From NCBI GenBank assembly GCA_014155875.1, contig JACEFZ010022409.1, forward strand, positions 343,501 to 407,500: 64,000 nucleotides of DNA, written 5' to 3'. Below are positions 11,214 through 23,689 of the stretch, in pieces (position 1 is the stretch's first letter; the number at the start of each line of letters is the position of its first letter). This DNA comes from Cepaea nemoralis (lineage: Eukaryota > Mollusca > Gastropoda > Stylommatophora > Helicidae). Made by a program: the position numbers and the translations under genes. The notes below the pieces were generated by a model, which saw only the letters and a list, made by a program, of their open reading frames with translations, had not been told where the DNA came from and searched no databases.

Positions 11214-13270
11214 ATGTCATATATCACTCTCTCCACACACTTGTCATGTATCACTCTCTCCACACACATGTCATGTATCACTCTCTCCACACACACACGT
11301 CATGCATCACTCTCTCCACACACACGTCATGCATCACTCTCTCCACACACACGTCATGTATCACTCTCTCCACAGACTCTTCATATATCACTCTCTCCAC
11401 AGACTCCTCATATATCACTCTCTCCACACACACGTCATATATCGCTCTCTCCACACACACGTCATATATCACTCTCTCCACACACACGTCATATATCACT
11501 CTCTCCACACACACGTCATATATCACTCTCTCCACCACACACGTCATATATCACTCTCTCCACACACACGTCATATATCACTCTCTCCACACACACGTCA
11601 TATATCACTCTCTCCACACACACGTCATGTATCACTCTCTCCACAGACTCGTCATATATCACTCTCTCCACACACATGTCATATATCACTCTCTCCACAC
11701 ACACGTCATGTATCACTCTCTCCACACACACGTCATATATCACTCTCTCCACACACACGTCATATATCACTCTCTCCACAGACTCCTCATATATCACTCT
11801 CTCCACACACACGTCATATATCACTCTCTCCACACACACGTCATATATCACTCTCTCCACACACACGTCATATATCACTCTCTCCACACACGTCATATAT
11901 CACTCTCTCCACACACACGTCATGTATCACTCTCTCCACAGACTCGTCATATATCACTCTCTCCACACACACGTCATATATCGCCCTCTCCACACACGTC
12001 ATATATCACTCTCTCCACACACATGTCATATATCACTCTCTCCACAAACACGTCATATATCATCTCTCCACAGACTCGTCATATATCACTTCTCCACACA
12101 CACGTCATATATCACTCTCTCCACACACACGTCATATATCACTCTCTCCACACACACGTCATGTATCACTCTCTCCACAGACTCGTCATATATCACTCTC
12201 TCCACACACATGTCATATATCACTCTCTCCACACACATGTCATATATCACTCTCTCCACACACACGTCATGTATCACTCTCTCCACACACACGTCATATA
12301 TAACTCTCCCCACACACACGTCATATATCGCCCTCTCCACACACGTCATATATCACTCTCTCCACACACACGTCATGTATCACTCCCTCCACAGACTCGT
12401 CATATATCACTCTCTCCACACACACGTCATATATCGCCCTCTCCACACACACGTCATGTATCACTCTCTCCACAGACACTTCATATATCACTCTCTCCAC
12501 AGACTCCTCATATATCACTCTCTCCACACACACGTCATATATCGCTCTCTCCACAGACTCCTCATATATCACTCTCTCCACACACACGTCATATATCGCT
12601 CTCTCCACAGATCCTCATATATCACTCTTCCACACACACGTCATGTATCACTCACTCACACACAAACGTCATGTATCACTCTCTCCACACACTCCTCATA
12701 TATCACTCTCTCCACAGACTCCCTCATATATCACTCTCTCCACACACACGTCATATGTCACCCTCCACACTAACACACGTCATATGTCACCCTCTCCACC
12801 ACTAACACACGTCATATGTCACCCTCTCACACTAACACACGTCATATGTCACCTCTCCACACTAACACACGTCATATGTCACCCTCTCCACACTAACACA
12901 CGTCATATGCCACCCTCTCCACACTAACACACGTCAATGTCACCCTCTCACACTAACACACAGTCATATGTCACCCTCTCCACACAACACCACGTCATAT
13001 GTCGCCCTCTCCACACTAACACACGTCATATGTCACCCTCTCCACACACACGTCATATGTCACCCTCTCCACACACACGTCATATATCACTCTCTCCACA
13101 CTAACACACGTCATAGGTCACACTCTTCACACTAACACACTCATATGTCACCCTCTCCACATAACACACGTCAATGTCACCCTCTCCACACTAACACACG
13201 TCAAATGTCACCCTCTCCACACACACACGTCATATGTCACCCTCTCCACACACACGTCATATACACTCTC
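11214..13270. repeat. Satellite Sat1, longest block
   Basis: Mainly the 27-bp form to about 12750, then the 31-bp form. A 519-codon frame of nine-residue units such as SYITLSTHT, and a second 519-codon frame overlapping it, are repeat artefacts. From about 12600 to 13250 many units have single-base gains or losses. Confidence 0.95.
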
Positions 13271-13277
13271 TCTACAT

Positions 13278-13282
<5 letters not shown>

Positions 13283-13335
<53 letters not shown>

Positions 13336-13600
13336 ATCTATCTCTTGTTGTGGGTGTGTGGGTGGGTTGTTGAATATGTGGGTGGTGTGTGTGCGTGTCG
13401 TTTTGGGATGTTTGGGGATGTGTTGTGTAGGTGGAGAAATGTGTGTGAGGGGGATCAGTGGCGGCATGTATGTTTGCCTGGGTATGTGTGAGTGCGTGGA
13501 GGTATGTGTTGGTGGGTGGGGGAGGTGTGGTGGCTGGGGGATGTGTGGATGGCTGCGGGATGTGAGGGTGGATGGGGGATGTGAGGGTGGATGGGGGATG
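13283..13600 (+). repeat. (CT)n run plus G-rich stretch, composite block 3
   Basis: Third copy; the pyrimidine run is longer and includes CGCT, and the G-rich part has several deletions relative to block 2. Confidence 0.9.
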
Positions 13601-13856
13601 TGTCTCACAACATTGCAATATGCACTGTTTATGTTTACAGCTTTAATTTTACAATATTATTTTCCCCCATGTGAATGCATCATGCGTAATATGCATTGTT
13701 TATGCTTACAAAATCCATTTGACACTGTTTTTTTTTTCATTATATAAATGTAACATGCTATTTGATGAATGAAAGATGAGTGATTGAAAGGGCCGAATGT
13801 AAGACGGGCCTGCGCGCCCAATTTGTTACCCTTTTAAAATAAAGTTCGTTCGCTCG

Positions 13857-13862
<6 letters not shown>
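13601..13862 (+). mobile_element. LINE 3' end, composite block 3
   Basis: Third copy of the LINE 3' UTR; GGGCCTGCGCGCCC at 13806-13819, AAAATAAAG and TTCG tail. Confidence 0.82.

Positions 13863-13919
<57 letters not shown>
13863..13919. repeat. (CT)n run, block 3
   Basis: Uninterrupted CT repeat of about 57 bp. Confidence 0.95.
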
Positions 13920-13921
<2 letters not shown>

Positions 13922-13924
13922 AAC

Positions 13925-14190
13925 GTGTTAGTCTCTGTGGCGAAGTTGTCAAGCCGTTTGACTCGTACTCCGAAGGTTGTGGGTTCGATTCCGGGCCGAG
14001 TCCTTCGGTTTACGAGTTAAATGTTTCAAAGACTCCTGTGGGCCGTCGCTAGAACTACGGAGTTCGTGCTTTGTGCGACGCATTCCGTGCTGCGGAAAGA
14101 GACCGAGACATATGGGATAAAACCCGGTGCAATGAAGTCGACCCTGTCTACTTTTAAGCGATTATTTAAGCGATTCTTTCTCTAAACAAG
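13925..14190 (+). mobile_element. tRNA-derived SINE, copy 3
   Basis: Near identical to copy 2, including its A-box change, so the two arose by duplication of the whole block rather than by independent insertion. Confidence 0.88.
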
Positions 14191-14276
14191 TCATATGTCA
14201 CTCTCTCTACACGTAGATCATACATAATCAGTCTCTCCACATCTTAATAACAAACACAAGTTTACTTCACTACTCC

Positions 14277-15786
14277 ATGTCATATATCACTCTCTCCACA
14301 CACTTGTCATGTATCACTCTCTCCACACACATGTCATGTATCACTCTCTCCACACACACACGTCATGCATCACTCTCTCCACACACACGTCATGCATCAC
14401 TCTCTCCACACACACGTCATGGATCACTCTCTCACAGACTCTTCATATATCACTCTCTCTCCCACAGACTCCTCATATATCACTCTCTCCACACACACGT
14501 CATATATCGCTCTCTCCACACACACGTCATATATCACTCTCTCCACACACACGTCATATATCACTCTCTCCACACACACGTCATATATCACTCTCTCCAC
14601 ACACACGTCATATATCACTCTCTCCACACCACACGTCATATATCACTCTCTCCACACACACGTCATATATCACTCTCTCCACACACACGTCATGTATCAC
14701 TCTCTCCACAGACTCGTCATATATCACTCTCTCCACACACATGTCATATATCACTCTCTCCACACACACGTCATGTATCACTCTCTCCACACACACGTCA
14801 TATATCACTCTCTCCACACACACGTCATATATCACTCTCTTCACAGACTCCTCATATATCACTCTCTCCACACACACGTCATATATCACTCTCTCCACAC
14901 ACACGTCATATATCACTCTCTCCACACACACGTCATATATCACTCTCTCCACACACACGTCATATATCACTCTCTCCACACACACGTCATGTATCACTCT
15001 CTCCACAGACTCGTCATATATCACTCTCTCCACACACATGTCATATATCACTCTCTCCACACACATGTCATATATCACTCTTTCCACACACACGTCATGT
15101 ATCACTCTCTCCACACACACGTCATATATCACTCTCCCCACACACACGTCATATATTGCCCTCTCCACACACGTCATATATCACTCTCTCCACACACACG
15201 TCATGTATCACTCTCTCCACAGACTCGTCATATATCACTCTCTCCACACACACGTCATATATCGCCCTCTCCACACACGTCATATATCACTCTCTCCACA
15301 CACATGTCATATATCACTCTCTCCACACACACGTCATATATCACTCTCTCCACAGACTCGTCATATATCACTCTCTCCACACACACGTCATATATCACTC
15401 TCTCCACACACACGTCATATATCACTCTCTCCACACACACGTCATGTATCACTCTCTCCACAGACTCGTCATATATCACTCTCTCCACACACATGTCATA
15501 TATCACTCTCTCCACACACATGTCATATATCACTCTCTCCACACACACGTCATGTATCACTCTCTCCACACACACGTCATATATAACTCTCCCCACACCC
15601 CCCACACACGTCATATATCGCCCTCTCCACACACGTCATATATCACTCTCTCCACACACACGTCATGTACACTCCCTCCACAGACTCGTCATATATCACT
15701 CTCTCCACACACACGTCATATATCAGCCCTCTCCACACACGTCATATATCACTCTCTCCACACACATGTCATATATCACTCTCTCA
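14277..15786. repeat. Satellite Sat1, right end
   Basis: 27-bp form throughout, following the same order of variants as 11214-12400. Frames of 425-505 codons are artefacts. The array stops at ACTCTCTCAACATC. Confidence 0.95.
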
Positions 15787-16989
15787 ACATCTAATGACAA
15801 GCACGCATTTTCTGAAACTGACAATCGCATATAGTTCTAAAGTCTCGGTCAATTGTACGACAAACATCATTGTATGCTATCCTTATTTCCAGCATGGGTC
15901 AATGTTCTTGAACTTTACGAAAATGTTTATGCAGGGTTAAATAGGGCTCTGAACACACATCCGTGAATAGAAGCTATATCGCGATAAAAGTGCACCAGTT
16001 CTGGGCATTCAACTCAACATGCTCCGGTGAGAGTTTTTCCAATGTTTACGGGATTAGCTGCCGGTATTGTTCTATACCTTGCCCAGGCGGTTTTCCATAC
16101 AGAATATAAACCACAGGTCAGGCAGTAAAAACTCTTGGATACACACTATACAACAATTAAAATAATCGTCAGATTAAACACAGCTACAATGATTCCTTAT
16201 ACAGACAAACATTCCTTATACAGAACAACACTCTCGTGCAATCAAGACAAAGTTGGGTTCCTATCATGTGGATGTGTGTTTTCCTCGCCTGGTCGTGTCG
16301 ATTGCGATTCAAAGATATGCAATGAAGAATGGCAAGTCTACCTTCGGTAAACATTTTTGTTCCGTCTCTATTGTTGCCTTATTAGAATAAACTTGTAGCG
16401 GGCCCGTTTCTCTCAGGTGTGAAGTGTTAATTCTTCGCACATTTTTAACTACGTCATAGCGATGTGAGGTGATCATTTATCTTTCTCTTCGCCCCTTAAT
16501 TTCTCATATAAATATAAATACATAAATGCGCACCAGTTATGGGAGTATATAAACTGTTCCCTAATAACACAAACAGTTTTTCAGAAGACTTTTTCATCCA
16601 TCACGTGGCTAAAAATCTAACAGTGGTTGTTCTAATAAATCGGCTGCAAACGAAACAATTAAATGAACAATCTAACACTCATTGTTCTGACAGTCTGAGA
16701 AAATGCGATTTGTTGACACAGTTTTATAATTGTAACCATTCTCAAGCGGTCAGCGTGGACGAACAAATAATACCGCCCTAGCAATTTTATTTCCGGTGTG
16801 CTAACGCCAGGTTTAAGGGTTCTTCCCCTGCACTGGTCAGTTGCACTTAAACATTAACTTCTTGTTCAGAAAACAATGGCAAACTACTGAACGTTAAGAT
16901 CCGTAGAAACTCAACCTGGGATTGTTTGCAAAACCCGGCAAAGAAAATGCATTGAAACATCTTTGAAGTAACGCATTCAGTCTGCCTGC
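15787..16989. other. Unique-looking sequence, no gene recognised
   Basis: AT-rich, short frames only. A stretch at 16862-16900 (GGCAAACTACTGAACGTTAA) resembles 51003-51025, suggesting a shared dispersed repeat. Confidence 0.35.
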
Positions 16990-17345
16990 TGTTGGCAATC
17001 TACCACATTGTTAACTTCTCTAAAGGCATGATTTCAGTCTGCCGGTTGTTGACAATCTATCCCATTGTTAACTTCTCTAAAGGCATGGTTTCAATCTGCC
17101 TGTTGTTGACAATGTACTACTTTGTTAACTTCTCTAAAGGCATGGTTTCAATCTGCCTGTTGTTGACAATGTACTACTTTGTTAACTTCTCTAAAGGCAT
17201 GGTTTCAGTCTGCCTGTTGTTGGCAATGTACTACTTTGTTAATTTCTCTAAAGGCATGGTTTCAGTCTGCCTGTTGTTGGCAATGTAGTAGTTTGTTAAC
17301 TTCTCTAGAGGCATGGTTTCAATCTGCCTGTTGTTGACAATGTAC
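16990..17345. repeat. 57-bp minisatellite
   Basis: About six units containing CTTCTCTAAAGGCATGGTTT and CTGCCTGTTGTTGACAATG. Since 57 is a multiple of three, a 98-codon frame with a 19-residue period (NFSKGMVSICLLLTMYYFV) stays open. It looks membrane-like only because of the repeat. Confidence 0.93.
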
Positions 17346-17490
17346 TACTCAATAATCATGTACTCAGTATGTCAGCTGTTAACATATTACACTTGTAACT
17401 TCTCTGTAATCATGTATTTAGTATGCCAAGTGTTAACGTATTACACGTGCAACTTCTCTATAATGATGTATTTAGTTTGTCAGTTATTTT
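17346..17490. repeat. Degenerate continuation of the 57-bp array
   Basis: Three diverged units with AACTTCTCTRTAAT and GTATTTAGTATGYCA, related to the adjacent array. Confidence 0.7.
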
Positions 17491-17527
17491 CTCTATACAA
17501 CATCTGGAGAACCGACGGCTACCTGTT

Positions 17528-17614
17528 GTTGTGTGTGTGTGTGTGCGTGCGTGAGTGAGTGCGTGCGTGCGTGTGCGTGTGTGCGTGCGTGCGTGCGTGC
17601 GTGCGTGTGTGTGT
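17528..17614. repeat. (GT/GC)n simple repeat
   Basis: Mixed GTGT, GTGC and GAGT units over about 85 bp. Confidence 0.93.
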
Positions 17615-17619
17615 CTCAT

Positions 17620-18119
17620 GGAAGTACATTGAAAAATCAATCCACATCATCGATTAAACTACATTTGTTCTATGTTGTCAACCGCATTCACTTTAAGAGT
17701 TGTTCTGTCGTGTCTTAGACAATGACAAACTATCACGTGATACAACATTGCCCTGGTAAATATTTATGAAACTGGTTATTTACCAGCGCTGTTGTGAATC
17801 GCCGTAAATAGAGATGGCGCTAAATGAAGACATGTAATTAATAGCGTTGATGTCTGCATATTCAACGAACGAGATTATTGATAATGATTGACTATGTCAG
17901 TGCGTTTCCCGGATAACACTGTGTTTGTTTACGAATGAACATCACATCGAACATGATATGTAAATATATTCAGAAAGCGACATTAAACCGAAACGAACGC
18001 ATATGCTGCAATGAATGATGATACAACGGAAGAAGTGCAAGAACAGACAAATGCAAGAGCAAGCATATTTTATCAATAAGTCAGGATGCTAGAACGAACA
18101 CATTCGCTACAATGAAGCA
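17620..18119. other. Unassigned, no gene recognised
   Basis: AT-rich text without repeats or frames of note. Confidence 0.3.
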
Positions 18120-18395
18120 GGCTATGATATTAACGAAATATTCTCACGCGGGAATAAAGTAACAAAACATATGAAAGATTATCGCTACAACATTACTTAT
18201 AGGACAATAAAGTAACAATACATATGAGAGATTATCGCTCGAACTTTTTTTATATGGACAATAAAGTAACCAAACATATGAGAGATTATCGCTAGAAAAT
18301 TACTACCAAGGACAAGAAAGTAACCAAACATGAAAGGTTATCACTAAAACATTACTACCAAGGGAAAGAATGTAACCAAACATGAAAGATTTATT
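18120..18395. repeat. 51-bp AT-rich minisatellite, left part
   Basis: Units with AAAGTAACCAAACATGAAAG, TTATCRCTAAAACATTACTA and CCAAGG. Same family as 19840-20205, on the other side of the LINE. Confidence 0.82.
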
Positions 18396-18411
18396 ATAAA
18401 GAGTTATTATA

Positions 18412-19368
18412 TTATATTACTACTCTTCTTTGGCTTCCCGCGCAGTGTTCTTGTTTGGTCACACTTCTTTCAACTTGCTGTTCTCGCACCCTGACCATGG
18501 TTGTAGATTCACAGTCATCGCTTGGTTCTCGTAAACGATTTACTTCTCGTAGAGCATTTAGAATGTCTGCCTGGTCCATGGCTCGTCCGCCTTCCACAGT
18601 AGCCCTACCTGCAAGCCTGTCAGCCTGCTCATTCCCTTGTACACCCGCATGCCCTAGCACGAAGATGAAACTAATCTTTGCTAGCCGAGACCGCTCCAGA
18701 GACAGCAGCCACTCTCTTCGGACCCACCCCATCTCTATCCTCCTGAGCATACTCATTGTGTCACTAAGGACACATGCCCGATTGAATGTCTGTGTCTCGA
18801 GCCATGTTATTGCTTTACTTATAGCCATGACTTCCATAGTCAGGCTACTTATGGTCAAAGCAAAAGCGCCAGACTCTTCCTTCACAGTTTTCCCTCCGGC
18901 CTGAGCCGCAAAGGCCCATGAACTTCTCACTCCTCGAAAGAACGGCCCATTGGTGTAAATGACAGCATCATCCTCAAAAGAATTCTCGAAGATCAGAGCC
19001 TGTACTTCCGCCTCCACAGCAGCCGGATTTTCTTGTCTGCATTTCCTGTCTAGTTGGATGCACATTGAAAAGGGTGAACAGAACTCTGTTGGCACTTGCA
19101 CCCACTCCTCGCCAGGTTCTAAGACCTCAAGTGAAAACACTTGCTGAAGAATGTCTTCGGCTGGACCCATCCACGACTTTGCTGTTTTTAACCAGCTGCC
19201 CTTTACCTTCATAATCTCATTATGCAGTGGATGTTGTGTGTTTGCGTTAACTCTCAGATAGGCACGTGCTTGGCAAATTTGTATTCTGTTCTTCATGGTT
19301 GGAAAATCAAGAAGGTAGCGCATCGCCCTGCATGCTGTATCTCTTGTACATCCAAGAATAATGCGCAT
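18412..19368 (-). pseudogene. LINE RNase H domain and connection
   Basis: Connection region, then RNase H: AVIYTNGPFFRG, SSLTMEVMAISKAITWLE, CVLSDTMSML and FVLGHAGVQGNEQADRLAG. The family's four acidic residues are expected in TDGS, the E of the ME(x)xAI helix, SD and AD. Here the first is Asn (YTNGP in place of YTDGS), which should abolish or weaken catalysis; the other three are present. About 318 codons in one frame after the frameshift. The copy is dead by truncation alone. Confidence 0.88.
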
Positions 19369-19826
19369 AAAGCTTCGTTCTGTATCCTTTCCATCCTTTC
19401 TATCTGCTTATGGCTGAGAGTCAGGATCGCCATCGCATACTCCAAAACAGAAAGGACCAAACCCTCGTAAAGAAGACATAGATGGCGCTGCTCACAGTTT
19501 GCTGCCGCCACCAGCCGCATCGCAGCCAAACCCCGCTTTGTCTTTGTTATCACCTGGTCTACGTGCTCAGTATAAGCTAGGCTTCGATCAAATGGTATCC
19601 CCAGGTAATTAATTGCCCGCGTTCTTTCCACCGTCTCTGATCCCAGAATTACAGTTGGCGTTAGGGTGTTGACAATATGGTTATTCACAGAGAACCATGC
19701 CACTGTTGCCTTTATTGGGTAGACCATTGCCCCAGCTTCAACACACCAAGTGCTTATGCGATTGAGTTCGGTTTGTAGTTCCACAGCAACCTGACGATAC
19801 ACTAAAACATCATCTGCATACGACAA
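19293..19826 (-). pseudogene. LINE reverse transcriptase, C-terminal half
   Basis: Starts MSYADDVLVY (catalytic YADD), continues with the thumb block INYLGIPFDRSLAYTEHVDQ and TKTKRGLAAMRL, and LLYEGLVLSVLEYAMAILTL. The N-terminal half of the RT is absent. A frameshift at about 19360-19368 separates this part from the RNase H part; the next frame resumes with RIILGCTRDTACRAMRYLL. Confidence 0.88.
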
Positions 19827-19839
19827 TGTCCTCCACGGT

Positions 19840-20205
19840 CCTATGATTCACGGTCCAAACAAGAAATAATAAAATTAAAACATTATTCCTAAGGAAATAA
19901 ATTAATCAAACAAGAAATATTATCACTAAAACATTAATCCTAGGGCAAACATTTAACCACACAAGAAATAATATCACTAAAACATTATTCCTAGGGCAGT
20001 AAATTATCCAAACAAAAAATAATACCACTAAAATATATTCCTAGGGCAATAAATTAACCAAAACAAGAAATAATATCACTAAAATATATTCCTAGGGCAA
20101 TAAATTAACCAAACAAGAAATAATATCACTAAAATATTATTCCTAGGGCAATAAATTAACCAAACAAGAAATATTATCTCTGAAACATAACTCCTATGGG
20201 CAAGA
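19840..20205. repeat. 51-bp AT-rich minisatellite, right part
   Basis: About seven units with ATTCCTAGGGCAATAAATTA and CCAAACAAGAAATAATATCA. Confidence 0.92.
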
Positions 20206-20313
20206 AAGAAAGGAAGAAAACAAAAGACCCAGTTCTATTTCACGATCAGATCTTGTAGAATGTGGTTTTTTTCTTTGTCTTGGTCCACGACATTTTCAGA
20301 AATATGTAACTAA

Positions 20314-21225
20314 ATGTCCTCTCACATCCTCTCTGTCCCCGTCTCTTTCCCTCTCTTTCTACCTCTCTCTCTACCTTCTGTCCCCCTCTCTTTCTCTCTC
20401 CCTCTCCCTGTCCCTCTCTTTCTCTCTCTCCCCCGTCTCTCTCTCTCCTCCGTCTCTCTCTCCCTCTCTTTCCCTCTCTTTACCTATCTTTTACTCTCAC
20501 GCTCTCGCTCTCTCTCTCTCTCTTGCTCCCTCTCTCTCGCTCCCTCTCTCCCTCTCTTTCCCTCTCTTTACCTCTCTTTTCCTCTCACGCTCTCGCTCTC
20601 TCGCTCTCTCTCTCTTGCTCCCTCTCTCTCGCTCCCTCTCTCCCTCTCTTTCCCTCTCTTTACCTCTCTTTTCCTCTCACACTCTCGCTCTCTCGCTCTC
20701 TCTCTCTCTCTCTTGCTCTCTCTCTCGCTCTCTCTCTCTCTCTCTTGCTCTCTCTCTCTCTTGCTCCCTCTCTCTCGCTCCCTCTCTCCCTCTCTTTCCC
20801 TCTCTTTCCCTCTCTTTCCCTCTCTTTACCTCTCTTTTCCTCTCACACTCTCGCTCTCTCGCTCTCTCTCTTTTGCTCCCTCTCTCTCGCTCCCTCTCTC
20901 TCCCTCTCTTTCACTCTCTCGCTCTCCCTCTCTCTTGCTCCCTCTCTCTCGCTCCCTCTCTCTCCCTCTCTTTCACTCTCTCGCTCTCCCTCTCTCTTGC
21001 TCCCTCTCTCTTGCTCCCTCTCTCTCCCTCTCTTTCACTCTCTCGCTCTCCCTCTCTCTTGCTCCCTGTCTCTTGCTCCCTCTCCCTCCCTCTCTTTCAC
21101 TCTCTCGCTCTCCCTCTCTCGCTCTCCCTCTGTCGCTCTCCCTCTCTCTCTCTCTCTCGCTCCCTCTCTCTCTCCCTCTCTCTACCTCTCTTTCCTTCTC
21201 TCTCTCACTCTCTTTCCTTCGTTCT
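20314..21225 (+). repeat. Polypyrimidine tract, (CTCTCTTTCC)n-like
   Basis: About 900 bp almost purely C and T, with higher-order periodicity (CTCGCTCCCTCTCTC and TTTCACTCTCTCGC blocks). Frames of 200-306 codons rich in Ser, Leu and Pro are artefacts of composition. Such tracts can adopt triplex structure. Confidence 0.95.
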
Positions 21226-21537
21226 CTGACATAATCCCTTGAGAGTAAAGAGAGAGAATTAGTTATATCGTCTGGTTGAGATCGTAACCCCGACTGAATG
21301 CAGAGACTGAATGGCAGAAACTAGAATGTAAATGCCCTTTGTCCGGCTGTTGGAGGGAAGTGTGTAGGCGGACGCGGGCGAGTGTCAGCGTTTTCTGTGT
21401 GAGATGTATACGCACCGGGGAGGAGAACCCTTTCAACAAACGCCTGCAAACGTCGAATGTATCGGTCGAAAGGAGGAAATATCGCAGACCTGTCATAAAC
21501 TGACACAGCGCAATTACGTTTAAAACAAAACATACCA

Positions 21538-21690
21538 GACGAAGAAGAAGAAGAAGAAGAAGAAGAAGAAGAAGAAGAAGAAGAAGAAGAAGAAGAAGAA
21601 GAAGAAGAAGAAGAAGAAGAAGAAGAAGAAGAAGAAGAAGAAGAAGAAGAAGAAGAAGAAGAAGAAGACGAAGAAGAAGAAGACGTGCTT
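21538..21690 (+). repeat. (GAA)n triplet array
   Basis: About 45 GAA triplets with two GAC interruptions near the right end. Poly-Leu and poly-Phe frames on the minus strand are artefacts. Confidence 0.97.
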
Positions 21691-21799
21691 TATACATAAA
21701 TTGCGCACATGACACCAGCAACAATTTAAGAAATGATGTATGATTGAACACTGCAGTAGTTCACGACACGTAGTTAGCTAAATGTGAACCGTTAAGGTT

Positions 21800-22140
21800 G
21801 ATTGTAAATTGTAAACAAGATAGTAACATAACTGGGTTTTATGAATATGATTGTAAAAATGACAGCGGTTTGTGAACATGACCATGTCATGTAAACACGA
21901 TCGTGTATTGTCAACATGAATTTATATTGTAAACAATAAAGTAGTGAGAAATGATTGTATATTGTAACTGGTCTTTGTCACCATCATTGTATATTGTGAA
22001 AATTATTATTTCTTATAGTATTGTTAAAACAACCTTATATTGTGAACATGATTGTGTATTGAAAATATGTATTGTGTTCTGTGAGCATGATATTCTGTGA
22101 ACAGTGGCTGCGTATTGTTAAAACAGTCAAGAACTTGAGA
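21800..22140. repeat. Degenerate ATTGTRAACATGATTGT repeat
   Basis: Recurring TATTGTAAACA and CATGATTGTATATTG motifs at irregular 20-40 bp spacing; an old, decayed minisatellite. The same motif recurs thinly to about 22510. Confidence 0.6.
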
Positions 22141-23039
22141 ATTTTTTATTTCTTTTTCTCTCGCGCGCTTTGAAATCAAACGCAGTTCATACTTCTAGTA
22201 GTTTTTTTTTCTTTTTTTTTCACATATCCTTTACAGGACATCGCTGTCAACACCAGCATTTTGCGTGTGGATTAGCTTTCCCTGTTAACAGTGTCCCTCG
22301 CCTTCAGGCGAATCCACTCCGAGTTCACAGATACTTGTAATTAACGTCCCCAAGTCAAGGACGGTTGGGAAACATTTCTGAGAAATGATTGTTTGTTTTG
22401 AGCACGATTGTGTATTGCTAAATAATTAAGAACAGAGAAATGCTTCTGTGTTGCTAAAATATACAAGAAAGGAGAAGTTATTCTGTGTTGAGAAAGGCGT
22501 GTGTATCGTGAGCACCTCAAATAACGAATAGACTGGCATTTCCGAGGTTGAAATCAAAGGTCAAATGGGTTTACATCTCAAATAATTACAGACCTTGAGT
22601 TACCGCAAATTGAGGAGAAGAACTTAAGAAGTTGCGTTCTGTGAAATCTCACATAATGAAAAAAACATTGACTGACCGAATTAGTGAAAATGACTGCGAC
22701 GTTGTAATTCAAAAATGTCTATGGTAATCATGGGCGGTATCTGTTCAAACACTGGAGATGTTGCTTGGTACCGGAGTGCAGGAAATGAATGAATAAATAT
22801 GTGTATTCTGAGATTTGTGGTGGGGAAGGACACTGTTAATCTGAATTGCAAATAATAAATGAGGAGGCGTTATTTTGGATATAGAGTAAGGAGAAAATTT
22901 GCATGGAAAAGAAATGTATTGTAATGCTTTTCTGCGAGACTTAAAGCGAGAGACGGTGAGTTTTCTCCTTTGGGTATTCTGAATGAGTGAGGCTGTGAGA
23001 AGAAAATGGCATCTCGTCTAGGCGTTGGCTGTGCTACTA
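22141..23039. other. Unassigned, no gene recognised
   Basis: AT-rich, with TTTTTTTTTC runs near 22202. Nothing recognised. Confidence 0.3.
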
Positions 23040-23079
23040 GGAATAGGCCAGGATGCCTGAGGTCCAAGTTGGGAGGTGG

Positions 23080-23290
23080 GCGGGGAGAGATAGGGAAAGG
23101 GAGAGAGGAAGACAGAGTGACGGAGAGAGAGAGAGGGGGAGAGCGAGAGGGTTGGAGAGAGACGGAGAGGAGATAAAAGAGAGGGAGAGTGAGGGGAAAG
23201 GCAGAGAGAAGGAGAGAGCGAGTAAGAGGGGGCCAGAAGGAGAGAGATATGGAGAGAGATAGGGAGAGAGAGAGGGGGAGAGAGATTGGG
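23080..23290 (+). repeat. Polypurine tract, (GAGAGGGA)n-like
   Basis: About 210 bp nearly all purine on the plus strand. Confidence 0.9.
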
Positions 23291-23689
23291 AGTCATTTAC
23301 AACTAATTCTTGTAGAACAGAAAAACAAGTACGCCGCTGGACCACAGAACATCACACACAGCCAGGTGACCGACATCACCTGACCAACAGCAACCTTCAT
23401 TGCGATCACGTGACCTTCATGCGGCTTGATTGATGGCTTGGTCCTTAAAGACACATTTATTGATACTACATCTCCTGAACGTCAGGCGGCTTCTGTTGTC
23501 CTTGTACGGATCGATTGTTCAATGCCAAATCGACATTTCACTTTATTGATGTCGCTGATCTCAAAATAGGCTTTAGGAGGCTCACGTGATGTTCCTAGGC
23601 GGCTCAGGAAATCCACATTCAATCCTCGTGGACGAGATGTCTTCTGGCCATGGCAAGCTACAATTCCTGGTCTGATTGATGGGAATGAG

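Larger units (their letters stand above)
18396..19830 (-). mobile_element. 5'-truncated I/Nimb-like LINE inside the 51-bp array
   Basis: Minus-strand element starting at the RT YADD box and running through RNase H to a TAATATAATA-type tail near 18400. Everything upstream of YADD is missing, as expected of 5' truncation. The 51-bp array flanks both ends. RNase H after RT is characteristic of I, Nimb and related LINE clades. Confidence 0.85.

Noticed and set aside
11214..15834. Open frames of 425-519 codons made of SYITLSTHT-like nonapeptides
   Set aside because: Several overlapping frames are open at once on both strands because the unit is 27 bp with no stops; no start context, no non-repeat ends.
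16992..17288. 98-codon membrane-like repeated protein
   Set aside because: 57-bp minisatellite divisible by three; identical 19-residue units and no unique part.
20314..21242. Ser/Leu/Pro-rich 306- and 239-codon frames
   Set aside because: Composition effect of a polypyrimidine tract.
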